NCBI RefSeq assembly: GCF_000686725.1
Contig: NZ_KK366008.1
Coordinates: forward strand, 262,074 to 326,073
DNA: 64,000 nucleotides
Source: Clostridium akagii DSM 12554
Lineage (GTDB): Bacteria > Bacillota > Clostridia > Clostridiales > Clostridiaceae
Direction of reading: 5' to 3'
This document shows, one piece after another, positions 47,135-54,798 of this stretch; the stretch's first letter is position 1, and the number at the start of each line of letters is the position of its first letter. The notes below the pieces were generated by a model. That model was given only the letters and a program-made list of their open reading frames with translations. It was not told where the DNA came from and did no database searches. A program made the translations under genes and the position numbers.

Positions 47135-48715
47135 TTAATTTTCATATATTTTGTAGTTTATGTCCTTGAAGATATTATCCAAAGATTCTATTTTTGTAAG
47201 ATTCTTTACATTTATAGTATTCTTTGTAATTTCTTCACAAATTATATTAAACCTTTCTAAATGTGTATTAATTCTTTTAATTGCATAATTCACAGTGGTA
47301 TTGTTTTTTATTATAAATGACCAATCTGAAGACTCTGCAAGCATTAATTCTCTAGCGGCCTGATTTAAAGCCCTTTTCTGAATTCCATTTGGCTTTTTAT
47401 AAGTTTTTGCAAGTCTTATCATTATTTCCTCGCATTTATGCAAATCCTTATATATCCACTGATTTGAATCATTTATCCAAACTGAATAGTCACTATTTTC
47501 TCCCCAACTTGATGGGTTAGGACTGGAACATTGGACTATAGGATTCTTACTTAGATATTCTTTTGGTGTAGTTAACTCATAACAAGTTGGTTCTTCAGCA
47601 CTTTTCCTTATAAATGCATCTATAAAATCAGGTCCCTCAAACCACCAGTGTCCAAACAATTCTGCATCATAAGGGCATGTTATTATAGGTGGCTTTTCCA
47701 TCTGTTCTTGTAAAGCATTTATTTGTTCATTTCTACAAGATGCAAAATGCGCACCATGTTCTTTTGCTTTTTCCATTGCCTTTTCCCTATTATAAAGTTC
47801 CTTATTTTCAGTTTTCCCTGTAATCTTATAATATTTTATACCAGTATCTAGCCTAATACCTGAACTATTTATATATGGTCCTATGTAATCCATTGGCAAT
47901 TCATATCCTATATCCCTATAAAATTCTCTATAACTAAAATCTCCCGGATAACCTATAAAATCGCTCCACACCTGATAAGATGATTCCATATCCCTTCCAA
48001 AAGCACACACACCACTTGGAGTAGATATTGGAGTTGCCGTTCCGTGCAGTGGTCTTGGCGATGCGAAAAGCACTGCTTTGCTCTCAGCAATAAAATATTT
48101 TATTCCATATTCCTTAAGCATAGAATCTAAAGAGTATGTATAGGCACATTCAGGAAGCCAGATTCCAGTTGGTGGATGCCCCATAACATCTATATAAGAT
48201 TGTACTCCAGTTGCAAGTTGTGCTTTTATAGCTTCAGGATTAATAGCTAGAAGTGGCAAAAGAGCATGTGTGGCTGAACACGTTATCACTTCAAGTCTTC
48301 CTAATTTATCAAATTTTTTAAAGGCATTCATAAGCCTAGAATCATATTTTTCGTAAGTTTTCTTCAAATTATTAAATCTATCATTATAAAATACAGCCAG
48401 TTTATTTAGTTCACTATTATGTTTTGTTCTTATTAATTCCTTTTCAGCAAGCTCTATGGATTTATTCAAATACTCCATGTATCTCTTGTTTAGGTATTCG
48501 TCTTCAAGCATCGCCATAAGTGGTGGTGTTATAGACATAGTTATTTTAAAATTGATTTCATCTCTTAATAATCCATCATACACATTTATAAGCGGTATAT
48601 AGCATTCATTCATTGCTTCAAACAACCATCGTTCTTCCATTGAATCTTTCACTTCTGGATGCCTTATAAACGGCATATGTCCATGTAATATCATAGATAC
48701 ATAACCTTTTTTCAT
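47135..48715 (-). CDS. Glycoside hydrolase family 57 (1,4-alpha-glucan branching type)
   Basis: A 526-residue GH57/DUF1957 protein that would form alpha-1,6 branches in glycogen-like glucans. It begins with the conserved VSMILHGHMPFIRHPE (His motif) and continues with ATHALLPLLA and GIWLPECAY, where the Glu is the likely nucleophile. PYDAELFGHWWFEGPDFID carries the acid/base Asp. The C-terminal part is helical. A ggggggat site supports the ATG at 48715. The DUF4912 gene just upstream is a common partner of this family. Confidence 0.9.
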   Translation of the reverse strand: MKKGYVSMILHGHMPFIRHPEVKDSMEERWLFEAMNECYIPLINVYDGLLRDEINFKITMSITPPLMAMLEDEYLNKRYMEYLNKSIELAEKELIRTKHNSELNKLAVFYNDRFNNLKKTYEKYDSRLMNAFKKFDKLGRLEVITCSATHALLPLLAINPEAIKAQLATGVQSYIDVMGHPPTGIWLPECAYTYSLDSMLKEYGIKYFIAESKAVLFASPRPLHGTATPISTPSGVCAFGRDMESSYQVWSDFIGYPGDFSYREFYRDIGYELPMDYIGPYINSSGIRLDTGIKYYKITGKTENKELYNREKAMEKAKEHGAHFASCRNEQINALQEQMEKPPIITCPYDAELFGHWWFEGPDFIDAFIRKSAEEPTCYELTTPKEYLSKNPIVQCSSPNPSSWGENSDYSVWINDSNQWIYKDLHKCEEIMIRLAKTYKKPNGIQKRALNQAARELMLAESSDWSFIIKNNTTVNYAIKRINTHLERFNIICEEITKNTINVKNLTKIESLDNIFKDINYKIYEN

Positions 48716-48783
48716 ATCTATCCCCCCTGCACTGCTTTTTAGCTAGTTCAACATTATGCCTTTTTGCTAGCATTGATGAAAAT

Positions 48784-49391
48784 TTATTTAACCGGTGAAC
48801 TAGGATAATCTCCATATTTTTTTAGAGAATCATCTATGTCTTTTTGGATAACTCCATTACGAAATACATTATAATATATATTTATTTTTGGATATGGTTC
48901 ATTTTTTTTTTCTGTTCCATAAAAGGATAGGGTTTAGGTTCCCTATGAATATTGGATGGCTCATGACTATGTTTTGTGGTTGGTAGTTTGTCAATTTCAG
49001 TAGACTCCTGCTGTGAAACATCCAAATAATATACTGATAAATCATTTGACTGTTCTGACCTAGGCGTGGTAACCGTGTTTGATAATGCAACTGGAATAAA
49101 TGTATCATCTGGTAAAATTCTTCCAAGCTTGACAAAAACATCAATGCCAGATTTATCAAGATTTATAAACCAGTTATTTGCAAATGCATCCAAATAAACT
49201 ACTTTGACTTCATTTGCATTTCCATTATCTATTTCGAATACTTTTAATATTGGTTTTGAATTTTTCCAAGAATCCTGTCCATTTTGATCTTCAAAATCTT
49301 TAATCATTAATGGAGAAATACTAAAATAGCAAAATACCTTATGGGCATTTTGTACTAATAAAGCTATTGCAAATTTATTATCACTTATCAT
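48784..49391 (-). pseudogene. DUF4912 protein with a frameshift at a poly-A tract near its C-terminus
   Basis: The open frame (49391 to 48882, 169 residues) begins MISDNKFAIALLVQNAHKVFCYFSIS and has NNWFINLDKSGIDVFVKLG and PDDTFIPVALSNTVTTPR, the DUF4912 pattern. It ends in an odd tail KKKMNHIQK right after a run of ten A (complement of 48902-48911). One extra A would give a coding-like continuation: NEPYPKINIYYNVFRNGVIQ, then DIDDSLKKYGDYPSSPVK and a stop at 48784 (about 202 residues). So the tract has probably lost one A (mutation, phase variation or read error). The N-terminal domain itself is intact and may work. DUF4912 is linked to GH57 in glucan metabolism. Confidence 0.7.
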
Positions 49392-49520
49392 ATAATCACC
49401 TCTATTATAGTGGTTGGCTAGTATAATTATAACTTAATATTACGTTAAAGTCATCCTCGAATATCGCATTTAAGTTAATTTTATTATATTTCCTTCATAC
49501 AATTAACTGAGGTGATTTCT

Positions 49521-49616
49521 ATGTCAATTTTCAAAAAACTCCTTATTGTTTTAATTAGTATTTTAATGCTAGAAATAATTATAATATTTGTCAACTATAA
49601 ACTCCTACTTAGATAA
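49521..49616 (+). CDS. 31-residue single-helix membrane peptide
   Basis: This gene is too short for most predictions. ATG at 49521 behind ctgaggtgattt, then MSIFKKLLIVLISILMLEI followed by IIIFVNYKLLLR and TAA. It has a basic start and a single hydrophobic helix, and ends in a short basic tail. A strong hairpin terminator follows eight bases later, so the unit looks like a real small transcript. It resembles small clostridial membrane peptides in general; no function is known. A chance ORF is possible but the ribosome site and terminator argue against it. Confidence 0.55.
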   Translation: MSIFKKLLIVLISILMLEIIIIFVNYKLLLR

Positions 49617-49621
49617 TAAAA

Positions 49622-49652
49622 AAACCGCAAAGTGTTTCACTTTGCAGTTTTT
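49622..49652 (+). terminator. Terminator after the small membrane peptide (bidirectional)
   Basis: The stem ccgcaaagtg / cactttgcag around TTT is followed by TTTTTAT on the plus strand and A/T-rich DNA on the minus strand. It also ends the QueT operon. Confidence 0.85.
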
Positions 49653-49662
49653 ATAGTACAAC

Positions 49663-50139
49663 TTATTTAATAACTGAATTTTTTAGTTGTTTTACCAATA
49701 TCACACCGAAAATAGCTGGTATTATTTGTCCAATACATAAACTCAAAGCTAGTGCCTTGTATGGAATATGCGTAAGATACGAAAGCCATATTGGTACAAC
49801 AAGACCTGGAATAAAAATTATAGGTATAATCATAAACCAATCGTTTAATTTAAGTTTTTTTATAAAATAAACTACTGATGCGGTTACTACTCCTACTAAC
49901 GCACCTCCAATCATATCAAATGGTCCTAGTCCTCCCATTATGGTATTGCTAATAAGATTGCTTAACCCCATTGGTAAAATCAAAAACGGATATATTGATG
50001 TTAACGCATATAAAGATGTTGCTATTCTTATTTGATACTGTCCAAAGGCGAACCCTTGGGTAAAATACATTATCACTACATATATTGCAATTACAATTCC
50101 TGATATAGTTATCCTTCTTATTGATGAATCATTTTTCAT
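49663..50139 (-). CDS. queT: QueT-type transporter S-component
   Basis: A 158-residue membrane protein with about five or six helices (IRRITISGIVIAIYVVIMYFT, YQIRIATSLYALTSIYPFLILPMGLSN, GGLGPFDMIGGALVGV). QueT proteins are substrate-binding units of energy-coupling-factor transporters that import queuosine precursors, using a shared EcfA/A'/T module encoded elsewhere. It is the last gene of a tight three-gene operon (9-base gap) after an activase gene, so no room exists for a preQ1 riboswitch directly before it. What it imports here is a family-based guess. Confidence 0.85.
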   Translation of the reverse strand: MKNDSSIRRITISGIVIAIYVVIMYFTQGFAFGQYQIRIATSLYALTSIYPFLILPMGLSNLISNTIMGGLGPFDMIGGALVGVVTASVVYFIKKLKLNDWFMIIPIIFIPGLVVPIWLSYLTHIPYKALALSLCIGQIIPAIFGVILVKQLKNSVIK

Positions 50140-50148
50140 ATTTATCTC

Positions 50149-50910
50149 CTATTGACAAAAATTTTTTCCATAAATACAACAACCATAAGCCCCGTTGTAT
50201 TGAGCATCGTCTATTACTACTACTTTCTCATAATCTTTTTTTAGATATCTTATTAATGCACTATTTTTGGAAGCTCCACCTGATAATAGCAAGGTCTCGC
50301 TTTTAAATTTGGAAAGAAGTGGCTTAAGCCTTTTATATAAAGAAAAGTTAACTCCTGCACACAGTTTTTCTAATGAATAACCTTCTGCTATTTTTCCAAT
50401 TAGCTCTGATTCTGAAAATACAGCACAAGTAGAATTAAGTTCTACAGGATCATCACTAAAATTGAACATATCTAGTAATGGTACTTCAAGTACATTAGCC
50501 ATATTCTCTAAATACCTTCCACAAGATGCAGCACATTTTTCATTAAGCTCTAAATCTGTTACAATCCCCTTTTCTACCATAATAACCTTGACATCCTGCC
50601 CTCCAACGTCTAAAAGCACAAAATTTTTTAGACCTGTACTATATATTGCACCATATACATGGGCTTTTATCTCTGTGATAGGCTTAAAAAGTTTAATATC
50701 TATATTATTTCTACCATAACCAGTGGACACAGCTTTGTCCACTTTATATATATTTAATTTTTTTAAATCCACCATTATCTTTCCGTCATAACTACAATAA
50801 TCCCTATAAAAAGCCATGGTATTTACCATGAATTTATTGATTATTTTTTTATCCTCCATAAGCATAATTTTCACTTTCCTACTGCCAAGATCTATTCCTA
50901 ATGTTATCAC
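50149..50910 (-). CDS. 2-hydroxyacyl-CoA dehydratase-type activase (DCCP reductase-like)
   Basis: A 253-residue ASKHA-fold ATPase. The phosphate-1 loop is ITLGIDLGSRKVKIML, phosphate-2 LLDVGGQDVKVI, and the adenosine region LLLSGGASKNSALI. The cluster cysteines are Cys126/130 (NEKCAASCGRY) and Cys162 (NSTCAVFSE); the [4Fe-4S] is shared between two subunits in this family. It would use ATP hydrolysis to reduce the partner encoded just upstream (7-base gap). It is close to E. coli YjiL. The GSRKVK loop deviates from the usual GSTTTK. Confidence 0.85.
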   Translation of the reverse strand: MITLGIDLGSRKVKIMLMEDKKIINKFMVNTMAFYRDYCSYDGKIMVDLKKLNIYKVDKAVSTGYGRNNIDIKLFKPITEIKAHVYGAIYSTGLKNFVLLDVGGQDVKVIMVEKGIVTDLELNEKCAASCGRYLENMANVLEVPLLDMFNFSDDPVELNSTCAVFSESELIGKIAEGYSLEKLCAGVNFSLYKRLKPLLSKFKSETLLLSGGASKNSALIRYLKKDYEKVVVIDDAQYNGAYGCCIYGKNFCQ

Positions 50911-50917
50911 TTATCTC

Positions 50918-51907
50918 TCACTTCCTATCAATTAGCATATCTAAAAATGCCTCAATTCTTAATTTTGTCCTAGCATCTAAAACATTAAGTTTATCTCCCT
51001 CAACGTTTAGTATAGGTATATCTAGAGATTCCTTAATAATTATGTGCTCAATTTGTCTATAACAAAAAGCCTGAGTATAATTTATAACTCCATCTATTTT
51101 TCGCTGTTTAATTTGTTTCTTTATTTCCTGAATTCTGAATTCAATATCGTATGGATATGTATAATCATAATATTGTTCGTAAATATTTTTATAATTTATG
51201 CCTCTAGGAAAAGCGAACTCCCTTTGTACTTCGTTATACACTATTCTAGAATTAAATTTTTCTACAAAATCATATATATCACTGGTCATGGGAGGTGTAC
51301 CTATATATGCTAATCTAAGCTTTTTTTCTATTGTTTTTCTACTCCTAATCTCTTTTATCTTGTTTCTTAATTCATCTTCAAAATTGTGATCATTACCATT
51401 AAAATCAGAACAACTTATTTGATAAATATGATTTTCAAGTGCTGTTGCTTTATTATCAATATAAGTGAGTTCATCTATCTTTTTCACTAAATTTCTTATT
51501 TTATTTAATCTTATCCGCACTTGCTCAACTTCACCCAATGACACTTTAAAAATATTCATAAAATGATCCAGTGAATTTTTTAAATCTGATAACTTATGAT
51601 TGCTAGGATAGGCAAAAGGGTATACTTTTATCCCCTTCATTCTAAAAACCTCTTCTAATGCTTTTGAATTAGAACAATCCCCTTCAGTAACCCCCACTAT
51701 TTCTTTAAAATCATTGTCCATGGCAGCACCATAAACTCCTTTTTTAAATGCACAAGAACTACTTGGAAATCCATCCCTTTCAGCCTTTTCAATTAATCCG
51801 GCATATTTATTAGACATTATAAATATATTGTTTAGATCCACCACCTCATATCCTGCTGCAATGAGAATTTCGATTGGAACTGTTGTGGTTATACCTATTT
51901 TTTTCAT
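50918..51907 (-). CDS. 2-hydroxyacyl-CoA dehydratase-family protein (double-cubane-cluster type candidate)
   Basis: A 329-residue HgdB-like protein with three candidate cluster ligands: Cys52 in GFPSSSCAFKKG, Cys78 in GVTEGDCSNSKAL and the Cys of NYTQAFCYRQIEH near 294. This three-Cys pattern is the one of dehydratase subunits and of the related double-cubane cluster protein. It starts MKKIGITTTVPIEILIAAGYEV and matches the E. coli YjiM type more than true dehydratase subunits, which come as HgdA/HgdB pairs. A ggaggg site precedes the ATG. With the activase and QueT it forms one operon. The reaction is unknown. Confidence 0.8.
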   Translation of the reverse strand: MKKIGITTTVPIEILIAAGYEVVDLNNIFIMSNKYAGLIEKAERDGFPSSSCAFKKGVYGAAMDNDFKEIVGVTEGDCSNSKALEEVFRMKGIKVYPFAYPSNHKLSDLKNSLDHFMNIFKVSLGEVEQVRIRLNKIRNLVKKIDELTYIDNKATALENHIYQISCSDFNGNDHNFEDELRNKIKEIRSRKTIEKKLRLAYIGTPPMTSDIYDFVEKFNSRIVYNEVQREFAFPRGINYKNIYEQYYDYTYPYDIEFRIQEIKKQIKQRKIDGVINYTQAFCYRQIEHIIIKESLDIPILNVEGDKLNVLDARTKLRIEAFLDMLIDRK

Positions 51908-51965
51908 ATTACCCTCCTTTCATTATTTATTGTACTTAATCCATCTATTATCCAGACAATAACAC

Positions 51966-51994
51966 AAAAAAAAATAGAGCAGAAATCTGCTCTA
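51966..51994 (-). terminator. Terminator between candidate small RNA region and the dehydratase operon
   Basis: A perfect stem tagagcaga / tctgctcta (51975-51994) with a nine-base U-run on the minus strand (complement of 51966-51974). It stops transcripts arriving from upstream of the operon. A weaker hairpin (gaggca / tgcttc, 52063-52079, then TTTTTTAT) lies before it. Confidence 0.8.
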
Positions 51995-52091
51995 TAAACA
52001 TAATGCATCTAAAATAAAATAACATACTTTATAGTTATTTCATCAAATTGCTAAATAAAAAAGAAGCATATTTTGCCTCTATAACCTCAAT

Positions 52092-52212
52092 AAAAACACC
52101 ACTATGCTGGTGATTCCTGGTTTTGTTTATAGACAGGATGGATTTCGAACTGTCTTTAAGCGCTTCATCAACAAAATAGCAATTCTATACTCTAATCTAT
52201 TTTATTGTACGC
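52092..52212 (-). ncRNA. Candidate small RNA
   Basis: A promoter (52219-52247) points into a 120-base stretch on the minus strand that holds no convincing protein. It contains the hairpin agacag / ctgtct and ends with cacca-gcata-gtggtg (stem complement of 52097-52112) followed by TTTTT. The next gene on this strand begins about 190 bases later behind two more terminators, so this would be a free RNA or a leader read through under some condition. The only ORF is MKRLKTVRNPSCL without a clear ribosome site. Not recognised as any known RNA. Confidence 0.5.
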
Positions 52213-52218
52213 TCTGCT

Positions 52219-52247
52219 ATTGTACTTTATTTATTATATTAAGTCAA
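52219..52247 (-). promoter_or_regulatory. Promoter of the candidate small RNA
   Basis: TTGACT (complement of 52242-52247), a 17-base spacer and TACAAT (complement of 52219-52224). Confidence 0.7.
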
Positions 52248-52344
52248 ATAATTAACAACTCAAATGGTAACACTATTACAGAATATATACTTATATTTAA
52301 CTAGTAAAATATCTAAAGACTTAAAACAATAAGGAGGCACCTAA

Positions 52345-52989
52345 ATGAGAATTCCAAACCATGTGGCAATAATACCCGACGGTAACAGACGTTGGGCTGT
52401 TAAAAATGGATATTCCAAAGAGGCAGGCTATATACATGGGCTAATACCAGGGATAAAACTATTTAAATGCTGTGAAACACTTGGTATTAAAGAGCTAACA
52501 TTTTATGGTTTTACTGTTGATAATAATAAAAGACCACCCTCTCAAAAAAAAGCCTTTACAACTGCTTGTATTGAAGCTGTTAAAATGCTTTCAAAAAACA
52601 ATGCTTCTCTTTTAGTCATAGGCAATTATGACTCACCTATGTTTCCCAAAGAACTTTTACCATTTACCAAACGAAGAGATGTTGGTTATGGAGGCATTAA
52701 AATAAATTTTTTGGTAAACTATGGATGGGAGTGGGACCTTATGAACTTAAGTGATTCTAATTGTCATTCAAGGCAGAATATTTATGATAATATTAAATCA
52801 AAGGACATAAGCAGAGTTGATTTACTTATACGGTGGGGCGGAATGAGACGATTAAGTGGATTTTTGCCAGTTCAGAGCGTATATACTGATTTTTATGTTA
52901 TTGATAATATGTGGCCGGACTTTACAGAAAATCAATTTTATGCTGCAATAAAATGGTATGATAAGCAAGATATAACTTTAGGTGGTTAA
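52345..52989 (+). CDS. Divergent undecaprenyl-diphosphate-synthase family protein
   Basis: A cis-prenyltransferase-like protein of 214 residues (typical UppS is about 240-250). The N-terminal catalytic part is well kept: NHVAIIPDGNRRWAVKNGY (Asp12 of the diphosphate site), YIHGLIPGIKLF, ELTFYGFTVDN. The C-terminal signature, normally RTSGEQRISNFLLWQ, reads RWGGMRRLSGFLPVQSVYTDF, so the Glu is Met and other contacts differ. It is probably a second prenyltransferase with its own product, or one losing function, rather than the housekeeping UppS. The ATG has aaggaggcac. A terminator follows. Confidence 0.75.
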   Translation: MRIPNHVAIIPDGNRRWAVKNGYSKEAGYIHGLIPGIKLFKCCETLGIKELTFYGFTVDNNKRPPSQKKAFTTACIEAVKMLSKNNASLLVIGNYDSPMFPKELLPFTKRRDVGYGGIKINFLVNYGWEWDLMNLSDSNCHSRQNIYDNIKSKDISRVDLLIRWGGMRRLSGFLPVQSVYTDFYVIDNMWPDFTENQFYAAIKWYDKQDITLGG

Positions 52990-52993
52990 AAAC

Positions 52994-53041
52994 AAAGAGG
53001 ATATAGCAAAATATTTTTAATTATTTTGCTATATCCTCTTT
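52994..53041 (+). terminator. Terminator after the UppS-like gene (bidirectional)
   Basis: A 19-bp perfect stem aaagaggatatagcaaaat / attttgctatatcctcttt around a ten-base A/T loop. It separates the UppS-like gene from the convergent DUF3189 gene. Confidence 0.85.
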
Positions 53042-53044
53042 ATT

Positions 53045-53085
53045 CTAATAATTGTTATCTAATAATTGTTATCTAATAATTGTTT
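53045..53085. repeat. 14-bp tandem repeat at the end of the DUF3189 gene
   Basis: The unit ctaataattgttat occurs at 53045-53058 and 53059-53072, and a third partial copy at 53073-53085. The TAG stop of DUF3189 is in the second copy. It looks like a recent slipped-strand duplication that lengthened the tail by DNNY-type residues and the 3' UTR. Confidence 0.8.
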
Positions 53086-53538
53086 TTTTATATTACTTTT
53101 TACGCCTTTGACTATATTTACTATATCCATATAAGCATCTTGGGTTCCTTTGGTAACAATTGGTCTACCAAATCTAACCCAATTAAGTTTTCTTGACGTA
53201 TACCCACCAATCTTCATTAGAAAATTCACCGCTGGCTTAGTATCCGCCATAAATAACTGATCAGTACTTCCATGAAAAATGCAATACATGTCTGCAATAG
53301 CTGGTATTACAAGGTTAGGTACATACTGCCTAGCCAAGGTATAAATTTTAGTTTTTGTTTCATCCTCTCCAATATAAATAAGATGACCCAGCTGCTCTTT
53401 TTTAATTTTATCAAATGTTGGCAAACTAAGTAGCTCATTTTTGCTTGGAATTCTATCCATTGGTAATTTATTAATATGTATATTGGCAGCAGTTGCTGCG
53501 GAGTGAGCACCACCTACATCATGATATATTACTATCAT
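53059..53538 (-). CDS. DUF3189 family protein
   Basis: A 159-residue cytoplasmic protein starting MIVIYHDVGGAHSAATAANIHI, with KKEQLGHLIYIGEDE and CIFHGSTDQLFMADTKPAVNF. These stretches fit DUF3189, a clostridial family with no assigned role. The open frame begins at a GTG (53547), but aggtgaaactt precedes ATG 53538, so 53538 is chosen. Its end contains the 14-bp repeats noted separately. No catalytic motif can be asserted. Confidence 0.78.
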   Translation of the reverse strand: MIVIYHDVGGAHSAATAANIHINKLPMDRIPSKNELLSLPTFDKIKKEQLGHLIYIGEDETKTKIYTLARQYVPNLVIPAIADMYCIFHGSTDQLFMADTKPAVNFLMKIGGYTSRKLNWVRFGRPIVTKGTQDAYMDIVNIVKGVKSNIKKQLLDNNY

Positions 53539-53657
53539 AAGTTTCACCTACTTTTTAATAGTTATATATATAGTATTTTAATAAAATACAAATATATTCA
53601 ACAATTTAAGAGTAAGTTACTTTTAAGGCTAATATCCATACTTTAATTAATTTTGTA

Positions 53658-54731
53658 TTATATGATTTTTATATTCTTATCATAACTATTTAGTATCTCA
53701 CAACCATCTTTTGTAACTAAAACCAAATCTTCAATTCTCACGCCAAATTCATTTGGCAAATATATTCCTGGCTCAATGGAGAATACCATTCCTTCTTCAA
53801 CTTCTGAATTATTTATACTGCTAACATCCGTTGGCTCATGAACATCAATTCCTACATTATGCCCTGTCCTGTGAGTAAAATATTCACCATATCCAGCATT
53901 AGCAATCACATCTCTTGCTGCTTTATCTATATCCGAAAATTTCGTGCCTGGTCTAACTGCTTTGATGCCTTGCAAATTTGCTTGATGCACAAGATTGTAT
54001 ATTTCCTTTTGTCTTTCACTTATTTCTCCATAAAATACTGTTCTTGTCATATCCGAACAATATCCATTGGTTTTTCCACCTATATCAATTATAATACTAT
54101 TTCCTTTTTTCAAAATACTATTATCAGAACTGTGATGAGGTTCTGCACCATTCTTTCCAAAAGCAATCAATGGTTCAAATGAAAACTGTTCTGTTCCATG
54201 TTTTGCGTATATATCCACTAGATTTCTAGCCAAATCAACTTCTTTGCTACCTTCACTTATATTTTTAATGAGTTCATCAATCACCATATCATTAATCTTA
54301 GATGCCTCTTTAAGCAATTGTATTTCATCATCATCTTTTATTATTCTAACTTCATCCATTATAAAAGACCCATTTACCACAGAAATTCCTTGTAGTTTAT
54401 CCATAAGTCTTATTAAAAATGATGATTGCCAGTTTTTATCTATACCTAGAACAGCCTTTTTATCAATAAATGGTGTCAACTTTTCTATAGGGTCTTCGCT
54501 ATCATTAAAAGTAATGATATCAAATCCCGTATCATCATTTATTGGAAACAATGCATTTATCACAAATTTTTTTACTCCACTTTGATCTATAAATATAGCG
54601 CACATTCTTTCCCCTGATTCTATCCATTTGCCTGTTAAATAAAAAATTGCTGAAGGTGAAGTTATAATAAGCTGTGGAATTTTATATTTTTCCATACTAG
54701 TCAATATTCTGTCTAATCTTTTTTCTTCCAT
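53658..54731 (-). CDS. M24-family Xaa-Pro aminopeptidase-like protein
   Basis: A 357-residue creatinase-fold metallopeptidase. The N-terminal domain (about 1-120) precedes the pita-bread catalytic domain with its metal ligands: DIGGKTNGYCSDMTRT (two Asp), TGHNVGIDVHEPT (His), FSIEPGIYLP (Glu) and GVRIEDLVLV (Glu). All five ligand positions are present, so the enzyme should cleave N-terminal residues before proline or be a related dipeptidase. The ATG at 54731 follows ggagatag; the open frame continues to 54755. Confidence 0.92.
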   Translation of the reverse strand: MEEKRLDRILTSMEKYKIPQLIITSPSAIFYLTGKWIESGERMCAIFIDQSGVKKFVINALFPINDDTGFDIITFNDSEDPIEKLTPFIDKKAVLGIDKNWQSSFLIRLMDKLQGISVVNGSFIMDEVRIIKDDDEIQLLKEASKINDMVIDELIKNISEGSKEVDLARNLVDIYAKHGTEQFSFEPLIAFGKNGAEPHHSSDNSILKKGNSIIIDIGGKTNGYCSDMTRTVFYGEISERQKEIYNLVHQANLQGIKAVRPGTKFSDIDKAARDVIANAGYGEYFTHRTGHNVGIDVHEPTDVSSINNSEVEEGMVFSIEPGIYLPNEFGVRIEDLVLVTKDGCEILNSYDKNIKII

Positions 54732-54798
54732 AATTCTATCTCCTCTGTGACTCATCTATTATGATGTAGCTTTTAGGTATCTAAAAACTGTAAGTATT

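Noticed and set aside
48618-48815. 65-residue minus-strand frame overlapping the GH57 start
   Set aside because: It shares DNA with the GH57 N-terminus in another frame and has no independent ribosome site; the real continuation of DUF4912 is in a different frame ending at 48784.
50139-50149. preQ1 riboswitch before queT
   Set aside because: queT starts nine bases after the activase gene, leaving no room.
52104-52304. 66-residue plus-strand open frame before the UppS-like gene
   Set aside because: No ribosome binding site, low-complexity aromatic/Cys-rich tail, and the DNA is better explained by a minus-strand promoter and hairpins.
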